A stretch of 64,000 bases of DNA, taken from the NCBI RefSeq assembly GCF_016862315.1, contig NZ_BOMS01000060.1, positions 1 through 64,000 on the forward strand, read 5' to 3'. The stretch comes from Actinoplanes palleronii (GTDB taxonomy: Bacteria > Actinomycetota > Actinomycetes > Mycobacteriales > Micromonosporaceae). Both the position numbers and the translations under genes were made by a program. Under the pieces are notes generated by a model. The model was not told the origin of the DNA, ran no database searches, and saw only the letters and a program-made list of their open reading frames with translations. How positions within the stretch are numbered: the stretch's first letter is position 1; the number at the start of each line of letters is the position of its first letter. This document shows, one piece after another, positions 50,574-58,757 of the stretch.

Positions 50574-50646
50574 AGGCCGCGCCGCTCTACCTGCGCACAG
50601 TCCGCGAGACCGCGCCGTAAGGGCCGCGCCGCTCTACTTGCGCAGC
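50553..50646. repeat. 47-bp tandem duplication across two convergent gene ends
   Basis: Unit 1 (50553-50599) and unit 2 (50600-50646) share GTCCGCGAGACCGCGCCGTA and on, differing at only a few bases (e.g. TAAAGG versus TAAGGG, TACC versus TACT). Each unit contains a TAA in the plus strand and a CTA (TAG on minus). The MarR gene stops in unit 1 and the AraC gene stops in unit 2, so the duplication has copied the 3' ends of both. Confidence 0.85.
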
Positions 50647-51599
50647 GTCTCCGAGGGGGAGATGGCATAGCGCTCCCGGTACGCGGCGGCGAACCGGCCC
50701 AGGTGGGTGAACCCGTAGCGGTACGCCACCTGAGCCACCGTCGTCTCACCCGGGTCGGCGGCGCGCAGCCCGTCGTGGACCAGCGCGAGCCGGAGCTGCC
50801 GGAGGTAGGTCATCGGGGGCATCCCGACGTACCTGGCGAAGCTCTGCTGCAGTGCCCTGGCACCCACCCCGGCGATACCGGCGAGATCAGCCACCGTGAA
50901 CGGGCGGCCCGGCTGCGCCCGCATCGCCTCGACCACCCGCCGGATCGCGCCCGGCGCGGCCAGCGCCGGCGTGTGCCGGTCCAGCGAACCCCGGTGCCGA
51001 TGGTCGGTGGCCAGCAGCAGGCCGGTGACCAGCGCCTCCCGCATCCGGGCGCCGATCACCGGGTGCGCGGTCAGCCCGTCCGGGTGGACCGCGTCACCGG
51101 TGACCAGCCGGACCAGCCGGGCCCAGCTCGCGCCCGGCCCGCTGCTGACGTCCAGCATCGGGCCGAGGTCGATCGGGCCGCGCACCGGACGGTCCAGCAT
51201 CGCCTCCAGCTGGGTCTCCAGCTCGGCCCGCCCGATCTTGACGGCCAGGAGCCGGCAGTCGCCGTCCCACTGGTCGACCACGGTGTCGCCGACCGGCTGG
51301 TACACCGCCGCGGTCTTCCCGGCCAGCGCCTGCTGAGGCTCGTCGCGGCCCTGATGCCAGTGCATGGCGCCGGTCAGCGGCAGGTTGACGTGGTACGCGC
51401 CCAGCTCGCCGGCCCGGATCCGGACGTCCACCCCGAACTCCAGGTCGCCGAGAGTGACCGTGTCGGTGCCACCGACCGCGAACCGGGCCGCCCAGCCCGG
51501 CGCCGGCCGGAGCACCTCCACATCGAGCGCGTAGAAGTGTTGTTTCAGGATCGCCCGTGCCTCGTCGACGTCGGTGATCTGGAGTGTTGTCGGCCGCAC
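50634..51599 (-). CDS. AraC-family transcriptional regulator (paralogue)
   Basis: A 321-residue regulator with the same architecture as the protein at 33176: an AraC_binding_2-type sensor half (ITDVDEARAILKQHFYALDV through VYQPVGDTVVDQWDGDCRLL) and a two-HTH C-terminal half (TVADLAGIAGVGARALQQSF, VAQVAYRYGFTHLGRFAAAY). MPPMTYLRQLRL parallels MSPMTYLRRLRL in the other copy. Target genes are not evident; its convergent neighbour is the SRPBCC-EVE-MarR operon. The promoter should be in 51600-51680, an A/T-richer stretch. The final residues SETLRK end inside the 47-bp tandem duplication. Confidence 0.9.
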   Translation of the reverse strand: MRPTTLQITDVDEARAILKQHFYALDVEVLRPAPGWAARFAVGGTDTVTLGDLEFGVDVRIRAGELGAYHVNLPLTGAMHWHQGRDEPQQALAGKTAAVYQPVGDTVVDQWDGDCRLLAVKIGRAELETQLEAMLDRPVRGPIDLGPMLDVSSGPGASWARLVRLVTGDAVHPDGLTAHPVIGARMREALVTGLLLATDHRHRGSLDRHTPALAAPGAIRRVVEAMRAQPGRPFTVADLAGIAGVGARALQQSFARYVGMPPMTYLRQLRLALVHDGLRAADPGETTVAQVAYRYGFTHLGRFAAAYRERYAISPSETLRK

Positions 51600-51733
51600 G
51601 CTATACAGCCTGACCGGTGAACTGACACACCGCCAATCAGTGTAATTCGCGCCTCACCACACTGTGTGAGCGGTTTGTGCGCCTTTAGCGGTATACCGCT
51701 CGCGCTTTTTCGGTGCGGACCGCGTTCGTTCCA

Positions 51734-52360
51734 TCACAGTCCGGTGCTGAAACGGGCCGCCGGATCGCCGGTGAGCAGTCCGGCCGGCAGCCGCCGCCCA
51801 CAAACGACCATGAGTAGGTCCTGGCCACGCCCGTGCAGTGGCGCGCCCTCGCCGAACGTCCAGTCCTGGTCGGTGGCGACCAGCCGCACCCCGGACAGGT
51901 CGGTGCCGAAGTAACCGACACTCCGCGGCGTCATTCCCCCCAGAACCAGCGCCATCCGCGTGATCGGCACGGTCCGCCCGGGGTCGAGGGCGAGGCTGAG
52001 GTCCAAGCCGTGGATCACGTCGTGCGACAGTGCGCCGGCCGCCCCGCCACCCGGCGGCGACCACGGGTGCTCCGCGTTGTCCCGGATCGCGGTGAGCAGT
52101 TGCGCGGAACTCATCGCGGCGGCGTCGCGGCGCGCGGCGCGATCCAGCATCCGGTCGTAGTTGCCGCCGGAGCGCGCGAAGTCCAGCAGGAACCGCAGCG
52201 TCGACGTGCGGAACGGCAGCGTCATGTGCGCCACCACCTCCCGGACCCGCCAGCCGGCGCAGAGCGTGCCCGCGTCCCACTGCTCCGGCGTCAGCCCGGC
52301 CAGCAATCCGGCCACCTCGGTGCGCTGCGCGGCGATCTCGGTGCGTACCTGGGTCTGCAT
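51734..52360 (-). CDS. Maleylpyruvate-isomerase family, mycothiol-dependent-type protein
   Basis: A 208-residue DinB/MDMPI-fold protein. The MDMPI N-terminal helix bundle is visible in QRTEVAGLLAGLTPEQWDAG, WRVREVVAHMTLPFRTS (metal His) and LSHDVIHGLDLSLALDPGRT (His-x3-His-like). Members of this family use mycothiol or bind metal; most have unknown substrates. ATG 52360 has GGAGG 7 nt upstream. It is divergent from the ECF sigma gene, with 300 bp between them occupied by a composite repeat. The 51687-51700 palindrome AGCGGTATACCGCT downstream may serve as its terminator. Confidence 0.85.
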   Translation of the reverse strand: MQTQVRTEIAAQRTEVAGLLAGLTPEQWDAGTLCAGWRVREVVAHMTLPFRTSTLRFLLDFARSGGNYDRMLDRAARRDAAAMSSAQLLTAIRDNAEHPWSPPGGGAAGALSHDVIHGLDLSLALDPGRTVPITRMALVLGGMTPRSVGYFGTDLSGVRLVATDQDWTFGEGAPLHGRGQDLLMVVCGRRLPAGLLTGDPAARFSTGL

Positions 52361-52462
52361 CTCGTCTCCCTCCGGGCACGCCCGCGGCGCGCTCCGCAAG
52401 GACATACGACCGCGCGGCGCCGGATTAATCGGTCCGCTGTTTTTCTCCGGTACGACTACGGA

Positions 52463-52606
52463 GCGCGCGTCCGCAGGCCACGAGCCACGTCCCGCCCGTG
52501 AGGCCGGCGCGACACCGCCGCCACCCCGGACCGCGGCGCGGGTTCTGGCGCCGGCTGGTTTGCAGGGGTGTCTCCGTACCCCTGAGGCACCCCTGAGGGC
52601 CAGCCG
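52463..52606 (-). repeat. Dispersed composite element, reversed (copy 4)
   Basis: Module B reversed (52463-52490, GCGCGCGTCCGCAGGCCACG...) is joined by a 60-bp spacer with the same motifs as copies 1 and 2 (GGCGCGACACCGCCGCCACC reads as GGTGGCGGCGGTGTCGCGCC on the other strand) to module A (52551-52606). Unlike the other copies it lies between divergent genes, 58 bp upstream of the ECF sigma start, so it could affect their promoters. Spacer-like sequence also flanks module A on its right side. Confidence 0.85.
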
Positions 52607-52663
52607 GAGCCTGGGGGCGCGCAGCGGCCGGGAGGGGCGGCGGTGTCGCGTTAGGGTCGGTGC

Positions 52664-53623
52664 GTGGAGGAGGCGCTGGCGGAGCTGCGGACCGAGCTGA
52701 CCGGGTACTGCTATCGGATGCTCGGCTCGGGGCACGAGGCCGAGGACGCCGTGCAGGAGACGTTCGAGAAGGTCTGGCGGGCGGCCGGCCGGTTCGACGC
52801 CGAGCGCGCCTCCCTGCGGACCTGGGTCTACCGGATCGCCACCAACGTCTGCGTCGACCTGCTGCGCGGTGCGGCCCGGCGGGCGCTCCCGGTCGACCTG
52901 AGCCCGGCGAGCCGGGCCGGGGAGCCGTTCGGGACGCTGCTGGCGGCCGGGGCCGAGGTGCGGCCGGTGCCGGACCGGCTGGTGCTCTCGCCGGATCCGG
53001 CGACGCTGGTGGTGCGGCGGGAGAGCGTACGGCTGGCGTTCGTGGCGGCGCTGCAGCACCTGCCGGCCCGGCAGCGCTCGGTGCTGATCCTGCGGGACGT
53101 GCTGTGCTGGCCGGCTGCCGACGTGGCGGAGCTGCTGGCGACGTCGGCGGCGTCGGTGACCAGCGCGTTGCAGCGGGCCCGGGCCACCCTGCGCGAGGTC
53201 GCGCCGCGGCCGGGCGCCGTGTTCCGCCCCGCCGACGCCGGGCAGCAGGATCTACTGAAGCGGTACTGCACCGCCTTCGAGAGCCACGACGTGGCCGGGC
53301 TGGTGGCGCTGCTGCACGAGGACGCGACCACGTCGATGCCGCCGTTCGCCTGGTGCCTGCGCGGCCGGGACCAGATCGGGCTGGCGATGGCGGCGCCGGA
53401 GGCGGCCTGCGTGGGGCACCGGCTGGTGCCGGTGGTGGCGTCCGGGCAGCCGGCGTTCTGGCAGATGCGGCCGGCCGGGGACGGGTTCGCGCCGTTCGCC
53501 CTGCTGACGCTGGACATCGTGGACGGCCGGGTGGTGAACACCACCACCTGGCTGGAGACGACCGGGTGGGAGCTGCCGGTGCCGGTGGCCCCGTCGCTGT
53601 GGACCTTGTTCGGGACGGTCTGA
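52664..53623 (+). CDS. ECF sigma factor with SnoaL-like C-terminal domain
   Basis: A 319-residue sigma factor. Region 2 is LTGYCYRMLGSGHEAEDAVQ followed by ETFEKVWRAAGRFDAERASL and TWVYRIATNVCVDLLR; region 4 is LQHLPARQRSVLILRDVLCW with HTH ADVAELLATSAASVTSALQR. The C-terminal ~130 residues (DLLKRYCTAFESHDVAGLVA onward) form a SnoaL/NTF2-like domain that in such ECF groups replaces a separate anti-sigma factor in regulation. No anti-sigma gene is adjacent, in agreement. GTG start at 52664; there is no good ribosome site. Target promoters are unknown. Confidence 0.9.
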   Translation: MEEALAELRTELTGYCYRMLGSGHEAEDAVQETFEKVWRAAGRFDAERASLRTWVYRIATNVCVDLLRGAARRALPVDLSPASRAGEPFGTLLAAGAEVRPVPDRLVLSPDPATLVVRRESVRLAFVAALQHLPARQRSVLILRDVLCWPAADVAELLATSAASVTSALQRARATLREVAPRPGAVFRPADAGQQDLLKRYCTAFESHDVAGLVALLHEDATTSMPPFAWCLRGRDQIGLAMAAPEAACVGHRLVPVVASGQPAFWQMRPAGDGFAPFALLTLDIVDGRVVNTTTWLETTGWELPVPVAPSLWTLFGTV

Positions 53624-53804
53624 CGGCCGTCCGTCGCCGGGCATGGTCAGATGCCTAGCCTCCTAGGATGGCTTAGGGGGTGTGGCGGCCGTGACTGCAC
53701 GTCGGCAACCGGTAGGCAGGTGGTTATAGTGGCTCGGCGAGCGGGCCGGACCACCACGTCCGGGTCCGCGTGTCAATACTGGCGGGGGAGAGGAAGGCCC
53801 GGCG

Positions 53805-54428
53805 ATGTCGCAGCAGCCTGCGCCGTCCATCGAGACCTCCAACCGGATCTTCACGATTCCGAATGTGATCAGCTTCTTCCGGCTGCTCGGGGTCCCGCTC
53901 TTCCTCTATCTGCTGCTCGGCCCGCACCACGACGTCGCCGCCGTGATCGTGCTGATGATCGGCGGCACCACCGACTGGGTCGACGGCTACGTGGCCCGCC
54001 GGATGAACTCGGTGTCCCGGCTCGGTGAGCTGCTCGACCCGTTCGCCGACCGGCTCTACATCCTGGCCACCCTGGTCGGTTTCACCATGCGCGACGTGGT
54101 GCCGTGGTGGTTCACCATCGCGCTGCTGTCGCGCGAGGCGGTCGTCGGGGTGGCACTGCTGATCCTGCGCCGGCACGGCTACGGCCCGCCGCCGGTCCAC
54201 TACGTCGGCAAGACCGGCACGTTCATGCTGCTCGGCGCGTTCCCGATGATCCTGCTGGCGTTCGCGGTGCCGTCCGTGGCGGGCTGGGCCGGGCCGTTCG
54301 GCTGGGCGATGGCCTGGTGGGCGCTCGGGCTGTACTGGTGCGCCGGCGCGCTCTACCTCTTCCAGACCGCGCAGCTGCTGCGCGCCGACCGGGACGGACC
54401 GGGCGCGGCGCCGGCGGTCGCGCCGTGA
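53805..54428 (+). CDS. CDP-alcohol phosphatidyltransferase (PgsA2-like)
   Basis: A 207-residue membrane enzyme that joins a CDP-lipid to an alcohol, the Rv1822 (PgsA2) counterpart by gene order. The family signature D-x2-DG-x2-AR-x8-G-x3-D-x3-D is complete: Asp57, Asp60, Gly61, Asp78 and Asp82 in GGTTDWVDGYVARRMN and LGELLDPFADRLY. Six membrane helices are visible. The acceptor may be glycerol phosphate or another alcohol; gene order alone does not decide. The stop overlaps the DUF881 gene by 4 bp (GTGA). It leads the conserved block. Confidence 0.88.
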   Translation: MSQQPAPSIETSNRIFTIPNVISFFRLLGVPLFLYLLLGPHHDVAAVIVLMIGGTTDWVDGYVARRMNSVSRLGELLDPFADRLYILATLVGFTMRDVVPWWFTIALLSREAVVGVALLILRRHGYGPPPVHYVGKTGTFMLLGAFPMILLAFAVPSVAGWAGPFGWAMAWWALGLYWCAGALYLFQTAQLLRADRDGPGAAPAVAP

Positions 54429-55354
54429 CCCGGCCGGTGGCCGGCACGCCGGACCCGGACGGCCCCTCGAGCGGCAAACGGACGTACGGCCCGGACTTCC
54501 TCACCGCCCTGTTCCAGAACCCGCTCGACCCGGGGTACGCCGACGCGGCCGCCCGCCGCGCCGAGGGTTTCCGGCGCACCGGCACCCGCAGGCGCGTGAC
54601 GAACGCCGTGGCCCTGGTGACGCTGGTCGCGGTCGGTTTCCTGCTGGTGGTCGGCTATCAGCAGACGATCGACGACGCGCCGGGCCGGACCAAGACCCGG
54701 GACGCGCTGATCGACCAGGTGCAGAGCCGCCGGGAGCAGGCCGAGACCCTGCAGGCCCGGGCCGACCTGCTCGCCGATCAGGTCGCCGAGCTGCGCAAGC
54801 GTGAGCTGGGTGGCGCGGCGGTGGCCGGGATCCGCGCGCTGGAGGCGGCCACCGGGCTGGCCGCGGTGCGCGGCTCGGGCGCGAAGATCGTGCTGGCCGA
54901 CGGGCCGACGTCGGTGGACGCGGTGACCGGTGAGCGGCACACCGAGGGCCAGGTGAAGGACACCGACCTGCAGCTGGCGGCGAACGCGCTGTGGTCGGCC
55001 GGGGCCGAGGCGATCGCGGTCAACGGGTACCGGCTGACCGCGACGTCGACGATCCGGCAGGCCGGTGAGGCGATCCTGGTCGACACCCGGCCGGTGACCA
55101 CGCCGTACCAGGTGGTGGCGATCGGTCCGGCCGATCTGTCGTCCGACTTCCGCAACGGGTACGCCGGGAAGTTCTTCCAGACGTTGTCGACCCAGTACGG
55201 CCTGTCGTTCGACACCGCCAAGGTCCGTAACGTCACCCTGAACGCGGCGCCGGAGCTGAAGCTGCGGTCGGCGTCGCCGAGTACCCCTCCACCCGCTCCG
55301 TCGGGTTCCTCGTCCGCGCCGGCACCGTCCGGTTCACCGTCGGAAGGCGGCTGA
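54425..55354 (+). CDS. DUF881 family membrane protein (Rv1823-like)
   Basis: A 309-residue protein. An N-terminal basic segment (YADAAARRAEGFRRTGTRRR) precedes one membrane helix (VALVTLVAVGFLLVVGYQQT), a coiled coil (DALIDQVQSRREQAETLQAR) and the extracellular DUF881 domain (AVRGSGAKIVLADGPTS...QLAANALWSAGAEAIAVNGY). DUF881 proteins pair in tandem with the small basic protein next to them; their role is linked by gene order to cell division or envelope, but is unknown. Ends in a Pro/Ser-rich tail (STPPPAPSGSSSAPAPSGSP). Confidence 0.88.
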   Translation: MTRPVAGTPDPDGPSSGKRTYGPDFLTALFQNPLDPGYADAAARRAEGFRRTGTRRRVTNAVALVTLVAVGFLLVVGYQQTIDDAPGRTKTRDALIDQVQSRREQAETLQARADLLADQVAELRKRELGGAAVAGIRALEAATGLAAVRGSGAKIVLADGPTSVDAVTGERHTEGQVKDTDLQLAANALWSAGAEAIAVNGYRLTATSTIRQAGEAILVDTRPVTTPYQVVAIGPADLSSDFRNGYAGKFFQTLSTQYGLSFDTAKVRNVTLNAAPELKLRSASPSTPPPAPSGSSSAPAPSGSPSEGG

Positions 55355-55686
55355 TGATCGCCGTACTGGCCCTGCTCGTGGGTGTCCTGCTGGGCATCGT
55401 GTTCCATCCCTCGGTGCCGCAGGAGCTGGTGCCGTACCTGCCGATCGCGGTGGTGGCGGCGCTGGACGCGGTGTTCGGCGGGTTGCGCGCCAAGTTGGAC
55501 GGGATCTTCGACGACAAGCAGTTCGTCATCTCGTTCATCTCGAACGTGCTGGTCTCCGGCCTGATCGTGTACCTGGGCGACCAGCTCGGGGTGGGTCCGC
55601 AGCTGTCCACCGGCGTCGTGGTCGTGCTCGGCGTCCGGATCTTCGGTAACGTCGCGGCGATCCGCCGGCACCTCTTCCGGGCGTAG
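55354..55686 (+). CDS. Small basic protein (Sbp/DUF1290, Rv1824-like)
   Basis: A 110-residue, three-helix membrane protein of the Sbp family, named for its B. subtilis homologue next to ftsAZ. The hallmark VPYLPIAVVAALDAVFGGLR is present, then AKLDGIFDDKQFVISFISNV and VVVLGVRIFGNVAAIRRHLF. ATG overlaps the upstream stop by 1 bp (TGATG). It sits between the two DUF881 genes exactly as in mycobacteria. Confidence 0.92.
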   Translation: MIAVLALLVGVLLGIVFHPSVPQELVPYLPIAVVAALDAVFGGLRAKLDGIFDDKQFVISFISNVLVSGLIVYLGDQLGVGPQLSTGVVVVLGVRIFGNVAAIRRHLFRA

Positions 55687-55728
55687 TGACCCGGGTGCGG
55701 ACGCCGGGCTGAGCAACGTGGGGACTCG

Positions 55729-56823
55729 ATGACCGACCGCGACGACAACGGGCGCGACCAGACGACGCCGGGCTTCGGCCTGCCCACGGCGGGGCGCCAG
55801 CCGCCCGCCGCGGAGGGTGCTGCGCCCAGCGGGCCGGCCGTGGAGGAGGAGACGGCGTATCCGGTGCCGCCGGGCGGGGCGGTCGAGGAGGCGACGGCTC
55901 ACCTCGTACCGGAGGAAAAACCCGCGGATCCGGTGGCGGACGTCGATCTCGCGCCGGAGCCGACGGTCGAGCTGCTGGCCCGGAGCACTCGGGAGAGTGA
56001 GCCGGTCGCCGAGGAGATATCGCCCACGTCACCCGATTCGCCGATGTCCGACACGCCCGAGCCTGCTACCCGCGAAAGTGATCTTGATCGCGGGGCGGTG
56101 CCCGCCGCACCGGAGGTCGCCGACAAGAGGGCGGGGCTCAAGCGGCCGGCGCCGGCCGGGACGTTGATCTGGGTGCTGCTGGCGCTGTTCGGTTTCACCC
56201 TGGTGGTGCAGCTGCGCAGCAACGACGCCGACAGTGGCCTGTCCACCATGCGCCAGGAGGACCTGGTGCAGATCCTGAGCGACCTGGAGGCCCGGGACAG
56301 CCGCCTGAACAGTGACATCGAGGCCCTGGAGCGCAGCCGTCAGCAGCTCACCTCGGGTGTCGCGGGCCGCGAGGCGGCGCTCGAGGAGGCGAACAAGCGC
56401 AGCCAGGAGCTGGGCCTGCTGGCCGGGACGATCGCCGGTCGCGGGCCGGGCCTGGAGATCGTGCTGGCCAAGGTGAAGGCGTCCGACGTGCTGAACACGG
56501 TGCAGGAGCTGCGCGGCTCCGGCGGCGAGGTGATGCAGATCGGCGGCGCCGAGGGGACCGCGGTGCGGATCGTGGCGTCCACCTACTTCGTCGATGCGGC
56601 CGGTGGTGGAATCATCGCTGACGGTGAACGTCTGACGGGTCCGTTCCGGATTCTGGTGGTCGGTTCGCCGGACACCATGCGGCCGGCGCTGCAGATCCCG
56701 GGCGGGGTGGTGGCGTCGGTGAAGAGCGACGGCGGTAGCGTGACCATGGACTCGCGCTCCATGGTCGAGGTGACCGCGGTGCGTAAGGCGACAGCCTTGC
56801 AGTACGCGCGTCCGGTTTCGTGA
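55729..56823 (+). CDS. Second DUF881 protein with long disordered N-terminus (Rv1825-like)
   Basis: A 364-residue protein. Residues 1-140 are acidic, Pro/Glu/Ala-rich and probably disordered in the cytoplasm, longer than the usual DUF881 N-terminus. One membrane helix follows (LIWVLLALFGFTLVVQL), then a coiled coil (LVQILSDLEARDSRLNSDIE) and the DUF881 domain (GPGLEIVLAKVKASDVLNTV, EVMQIGGAEGTAVRIVASTY). It is the paralogue of the protein at 54425. The stop overlaps gcvH by 4 bp (GTGA). Confidence 0.88.
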   Translation: MTDRDDNGRDQTTPGFGLPTAGRQPPAAEGAAPSGPAVEEETAYPVPPGGAVEEATAHLVPEEKPADPVADVDLAPEPTVELLARSTRESEPVAEEISPTSPDSPMSDTPEPATRESDLDRGAVPAAPEVADKRAGLKRPAPAGTLIWVLLALFGFTLVVQLRSNDADSGLSTMRQEDLVQILSDLEARDSRLNSDIEALERSRQQLTSGVAGREAALEEANKRSQELGLLAGTIAGRGPGLEIVLAKVKASDVLNTVQELRGSGGEVMQIGGAEGTAVRIVASTYFVDAAGGGIIADGERLTGPFRILVVGSPDTMRPALQIPGGVVASVKSDGGSVTMDSRSMVEVTAVRKATALQYARPVS

Positions 56824-57218
56824 CTACGGAGGAAGTGTTGATTCCTGAGGATCTGCGGTACACCGCGGAGCACGAGTGGGTCGCCGGCGACGGCAGTGGC
56901 CCCGTGCGGGTGGGGATCACCCACTTCGCGCAGGATGCGCTCGGTGACATCGTCTACGTGCAGCTGCCCGACGAGGGCACGGTCGTGCAGGCCGGTGATT
57001 CGCTGGGCGAGGTCGAGTCGACCAAGAGCGTCTCGGAGATTTACGCACCGATCGCCGGCACCATCGTGGCCAAGAACGACACGCTGGGCGACGAGCCGGA
57101 GCTGATCAACGCCGAGCCGTACGCGGCCGGTTGGCTGGTCGAGATCGCACCGGCGGATCCGTCGGTTCTCGAGGGGCTGCTGGACGCCGCGGCGTACCAG
57201 GCGCTCACCGAGAGCTGA
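56820..57218 (+). CDS. gcvH: Glycine cleavage system H protein
   Basis: The lipoyl carrier of the glycine cleavage system. Lipoylation site Lys69 in GEVESTKSVSEIYAPI; DLRYTAEHEWV and VGITHFAQDALGDIVYVQLP are family-typical. Length (132 or 126 aa) is normal. Start is uncertain: GTG 56820 overlaps the upstream stop (GTGA), but GGAGG at 56828-56832 is spaced correctly for TTG 56838, which would give the usual IPEDLRYTAEHEW beginning. No gcvT/gcvP genes are adjacent; this position next to garA matches Rv1826. Confidence 0.95.
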   Translation: MTTEEVLIPEDLRYTAEHEWVAGDGSGPVRVGITHFAQDALGDIVYVQLPDEGTVVQAGDSLGEVESTKSVSEIYAPIAGTIVAKNDTLGDEPELINAEPYAAGWLVEIAPADPSVLEGLLDAAAYQALTES

Positions 57219-57430
57219 GAGACTGCTGGGCATCGACTGAGATCTTCCGGCCCGCCCGTGTGTCCGGTTGCCCTGCGATATTGGCGCTGACTAGGCTCGC
57301 GGAACGTAATAACAACCGTTATCCCTTTGAAACCGATAGTCGTGCGTCGGGCCTTGATGGCCTCGGCGAGGTCGTTACATCACGACCTTGCCGGTCGAGG
57401 CGACGACCAACTGATCCGTGAGGTGGTCCG

Positions 57431-57883
57431 ATGACGCGCCCAGACGACGAGTTCCCCCCGCTCGACGTCACGTCCACGCTGAACCTTGGCGCCCTCGACG
57501 AGGTGCTCGAGGGTCCGGAGACAGACGTGGTGCCCAGCCGGATGTCCGGCTCACTGCCGCCCGGAATGGCGCTGCTGGTGGTTCGGCGCGGGCCGAACGC
57601 CGGCGCCCGCTTCCTGCTCGATCACGACGTGACGACCAGCGGACGGCACCCGGACAGTGACATCTTCCTGGATGACGTGACGGTTTCCCGCCGCCACGCC
57701 GAGTTCCACCGTGACGGGGGCGTGTTCACCGTCCGCGACGTCGGTTCCCTCAACGGCACGTACGTGAACCGCGAGCGGGTCGAGGCGGCGACGCTGAGCA
57801 ACGGCGACGAGGTCCAGGTCGGCAAGTTCCGTCTGGTGTTCATCGCCGGCCCGCGGCCGGAGGGCGAGGGCGGCCGGGCGTGA
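57431..57883 (+). CDS. garA: GarA/OdhI-type FHA protein
   Basis: Controls 2-oxoglutarate dehydrogenase and glutamate metabolism; binds targets when unphosphorylated and is switched off by Ser/Thr kinases. The 150-residue product aligns closely with Rv1827 from memory: GMALLVVRRGPNAGARFLLD, then the FHA phosphopeptide site Gly71-Arg72, SRRHAEF (86-92) and SLNGTYVNRE. The N-terminal phospho-switch motif, ETTSVF in mycobacteria/corynebacteria, is here DVTSTLNL (12-19), so the second threonine is replaced. An A/T-rich leader (57300-57330, GTAATAACAACCGTTATCCC) probably holds its promoter. Confidence 0.92.
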   Translation: MTRPDDEFPPLDVTSTLNLGALDEVLEGPETDVVPSRMSGSLPPGMALLVVRRGPNAGARFLLDHDVTTSGRHPDSDIFLDDVTVSRRHAEFHRDGGVFTVRDVGSLNGTYVNRERVEAATLSNGDEVQVGKFRLVFIAGPRPEGEGGRA

Positions 57884-58629
57884 ACCCGTCGGGGGCGGCG
57901 GCACGCGACCCGGGGGCCTCGCGCCCCCAGGGCGGGCGCGAGACTGCGCTGATGAGCATCGGGGAGGTGCTGGCCCATCTGCGTTCCGAGTTCCCCGACA
58001 CCACGATCTCGAAGTTGCGGTTCCTGGAGGCGGAGGGTCTTGTCGACCCGCAACGCACCGCCTCCGGGTACCGCAAGTACTCCTGGAACGACGTGGCCCG
58101 GCTGCGGTTCGTGCTGACCGCGCAGCGGGATCAGTACCTGCCGCTGCGGGTGATCCGGGAGCAGCTGGACCGGATGGAGCAGGAGCAGCAGGAGCCGGTG
58201 GTGCCGCAGCGCCCGACGCTGGTGGCGGTCGGCACGCAGCGGGCCGCCGACCCGGCCGACGCCCGGATCCCCAAGGACGACCTGGTCGAGCGGACCGGGG
58301 TCGACGAGGGTCTGCTGGCCGAGCTGGAGCAGATGGGCCTGGTGGTGGCCCGCCCGCCGGGGTGGTACGACGCCGACGCGGTGATCATCGTGCAGGCCGT
58401 GGTGGGGCTGACCGAGTACGGCCTGGAGGCCCGCCACCTGCGGGCGTTCCGCAACTCGGCCGACCGTGAGGTGGGCCTGTTCACCCAGTTGCTGGCGCCG
58501 ATGGTGCGTCAGCAGGACCCGGCTGCCCGGGCCCGGGCAGCCGAGACGGCGCGTGACCTGCAGGCGTTGTCGCAGCGGCTGCACGCGGCGCTGGTTCGCA
58601 CCGGCCTGCGCGGCGAACTGGGTCGCTGA
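57880..58629 (+). CDS. ftsR: MerR-family regulator FtsR (Rv1828-like)
   Basis: A 249-residue MerR-type protein that in corynebacteria activates ftsZ and controls cell division. The HTH is SIGEVLAHLRSEFPDTTISK with LRFLEAEGLVDPQRTASGYR and the wing YSWNDVARLRFVLTAQRDQY. It lacks MerR metal-binding cysteines; the C-terminal half is the second HTH-like/dimer domain (VERTGVDEGLLAELEQMGLV; LRAFRNSADREVGLFTQLLA). GTG 57880 overlaps garA's stop by 4 bp (GTGA). The first ~24 residues before ALMSIGEV are a linker, so an internal ATG at 57952 is possible. Confidence 0.92.
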   Translation: MNPSGAAARDPGASRPQGGRETALMSIGEVLAHLRSEFPDTTISKLRFLEAEGLVDPQRTASGYRKYSWNDVARLRFVLTAQRDQYLPLRVIREQLDRMEQEQQEPVVPQRPTLVAVGTQRAADPADARIPKDDLVERTGVDEGLLAELEQMGLVVARPPGWYDADAVIIVQAVVGLTEYGLEARHLRAFRNSADREVGLFTQLLAPMVRQQDPAARARAAETARDLQALSQRLHAALVRTGLRGELGR

Positions 58630-58757
58630 GCCGGTTCCGGCCTACCCTGGGCGGGAGCGTCCCGCGTGGGGCGGATCCACACCGTGTGCGTGTACGGTGC
58701 AGAGTAAGGGGCGGCCGTCTCGGGGCGGCGGAAATACAACGAACACGGAGGCGGGCG

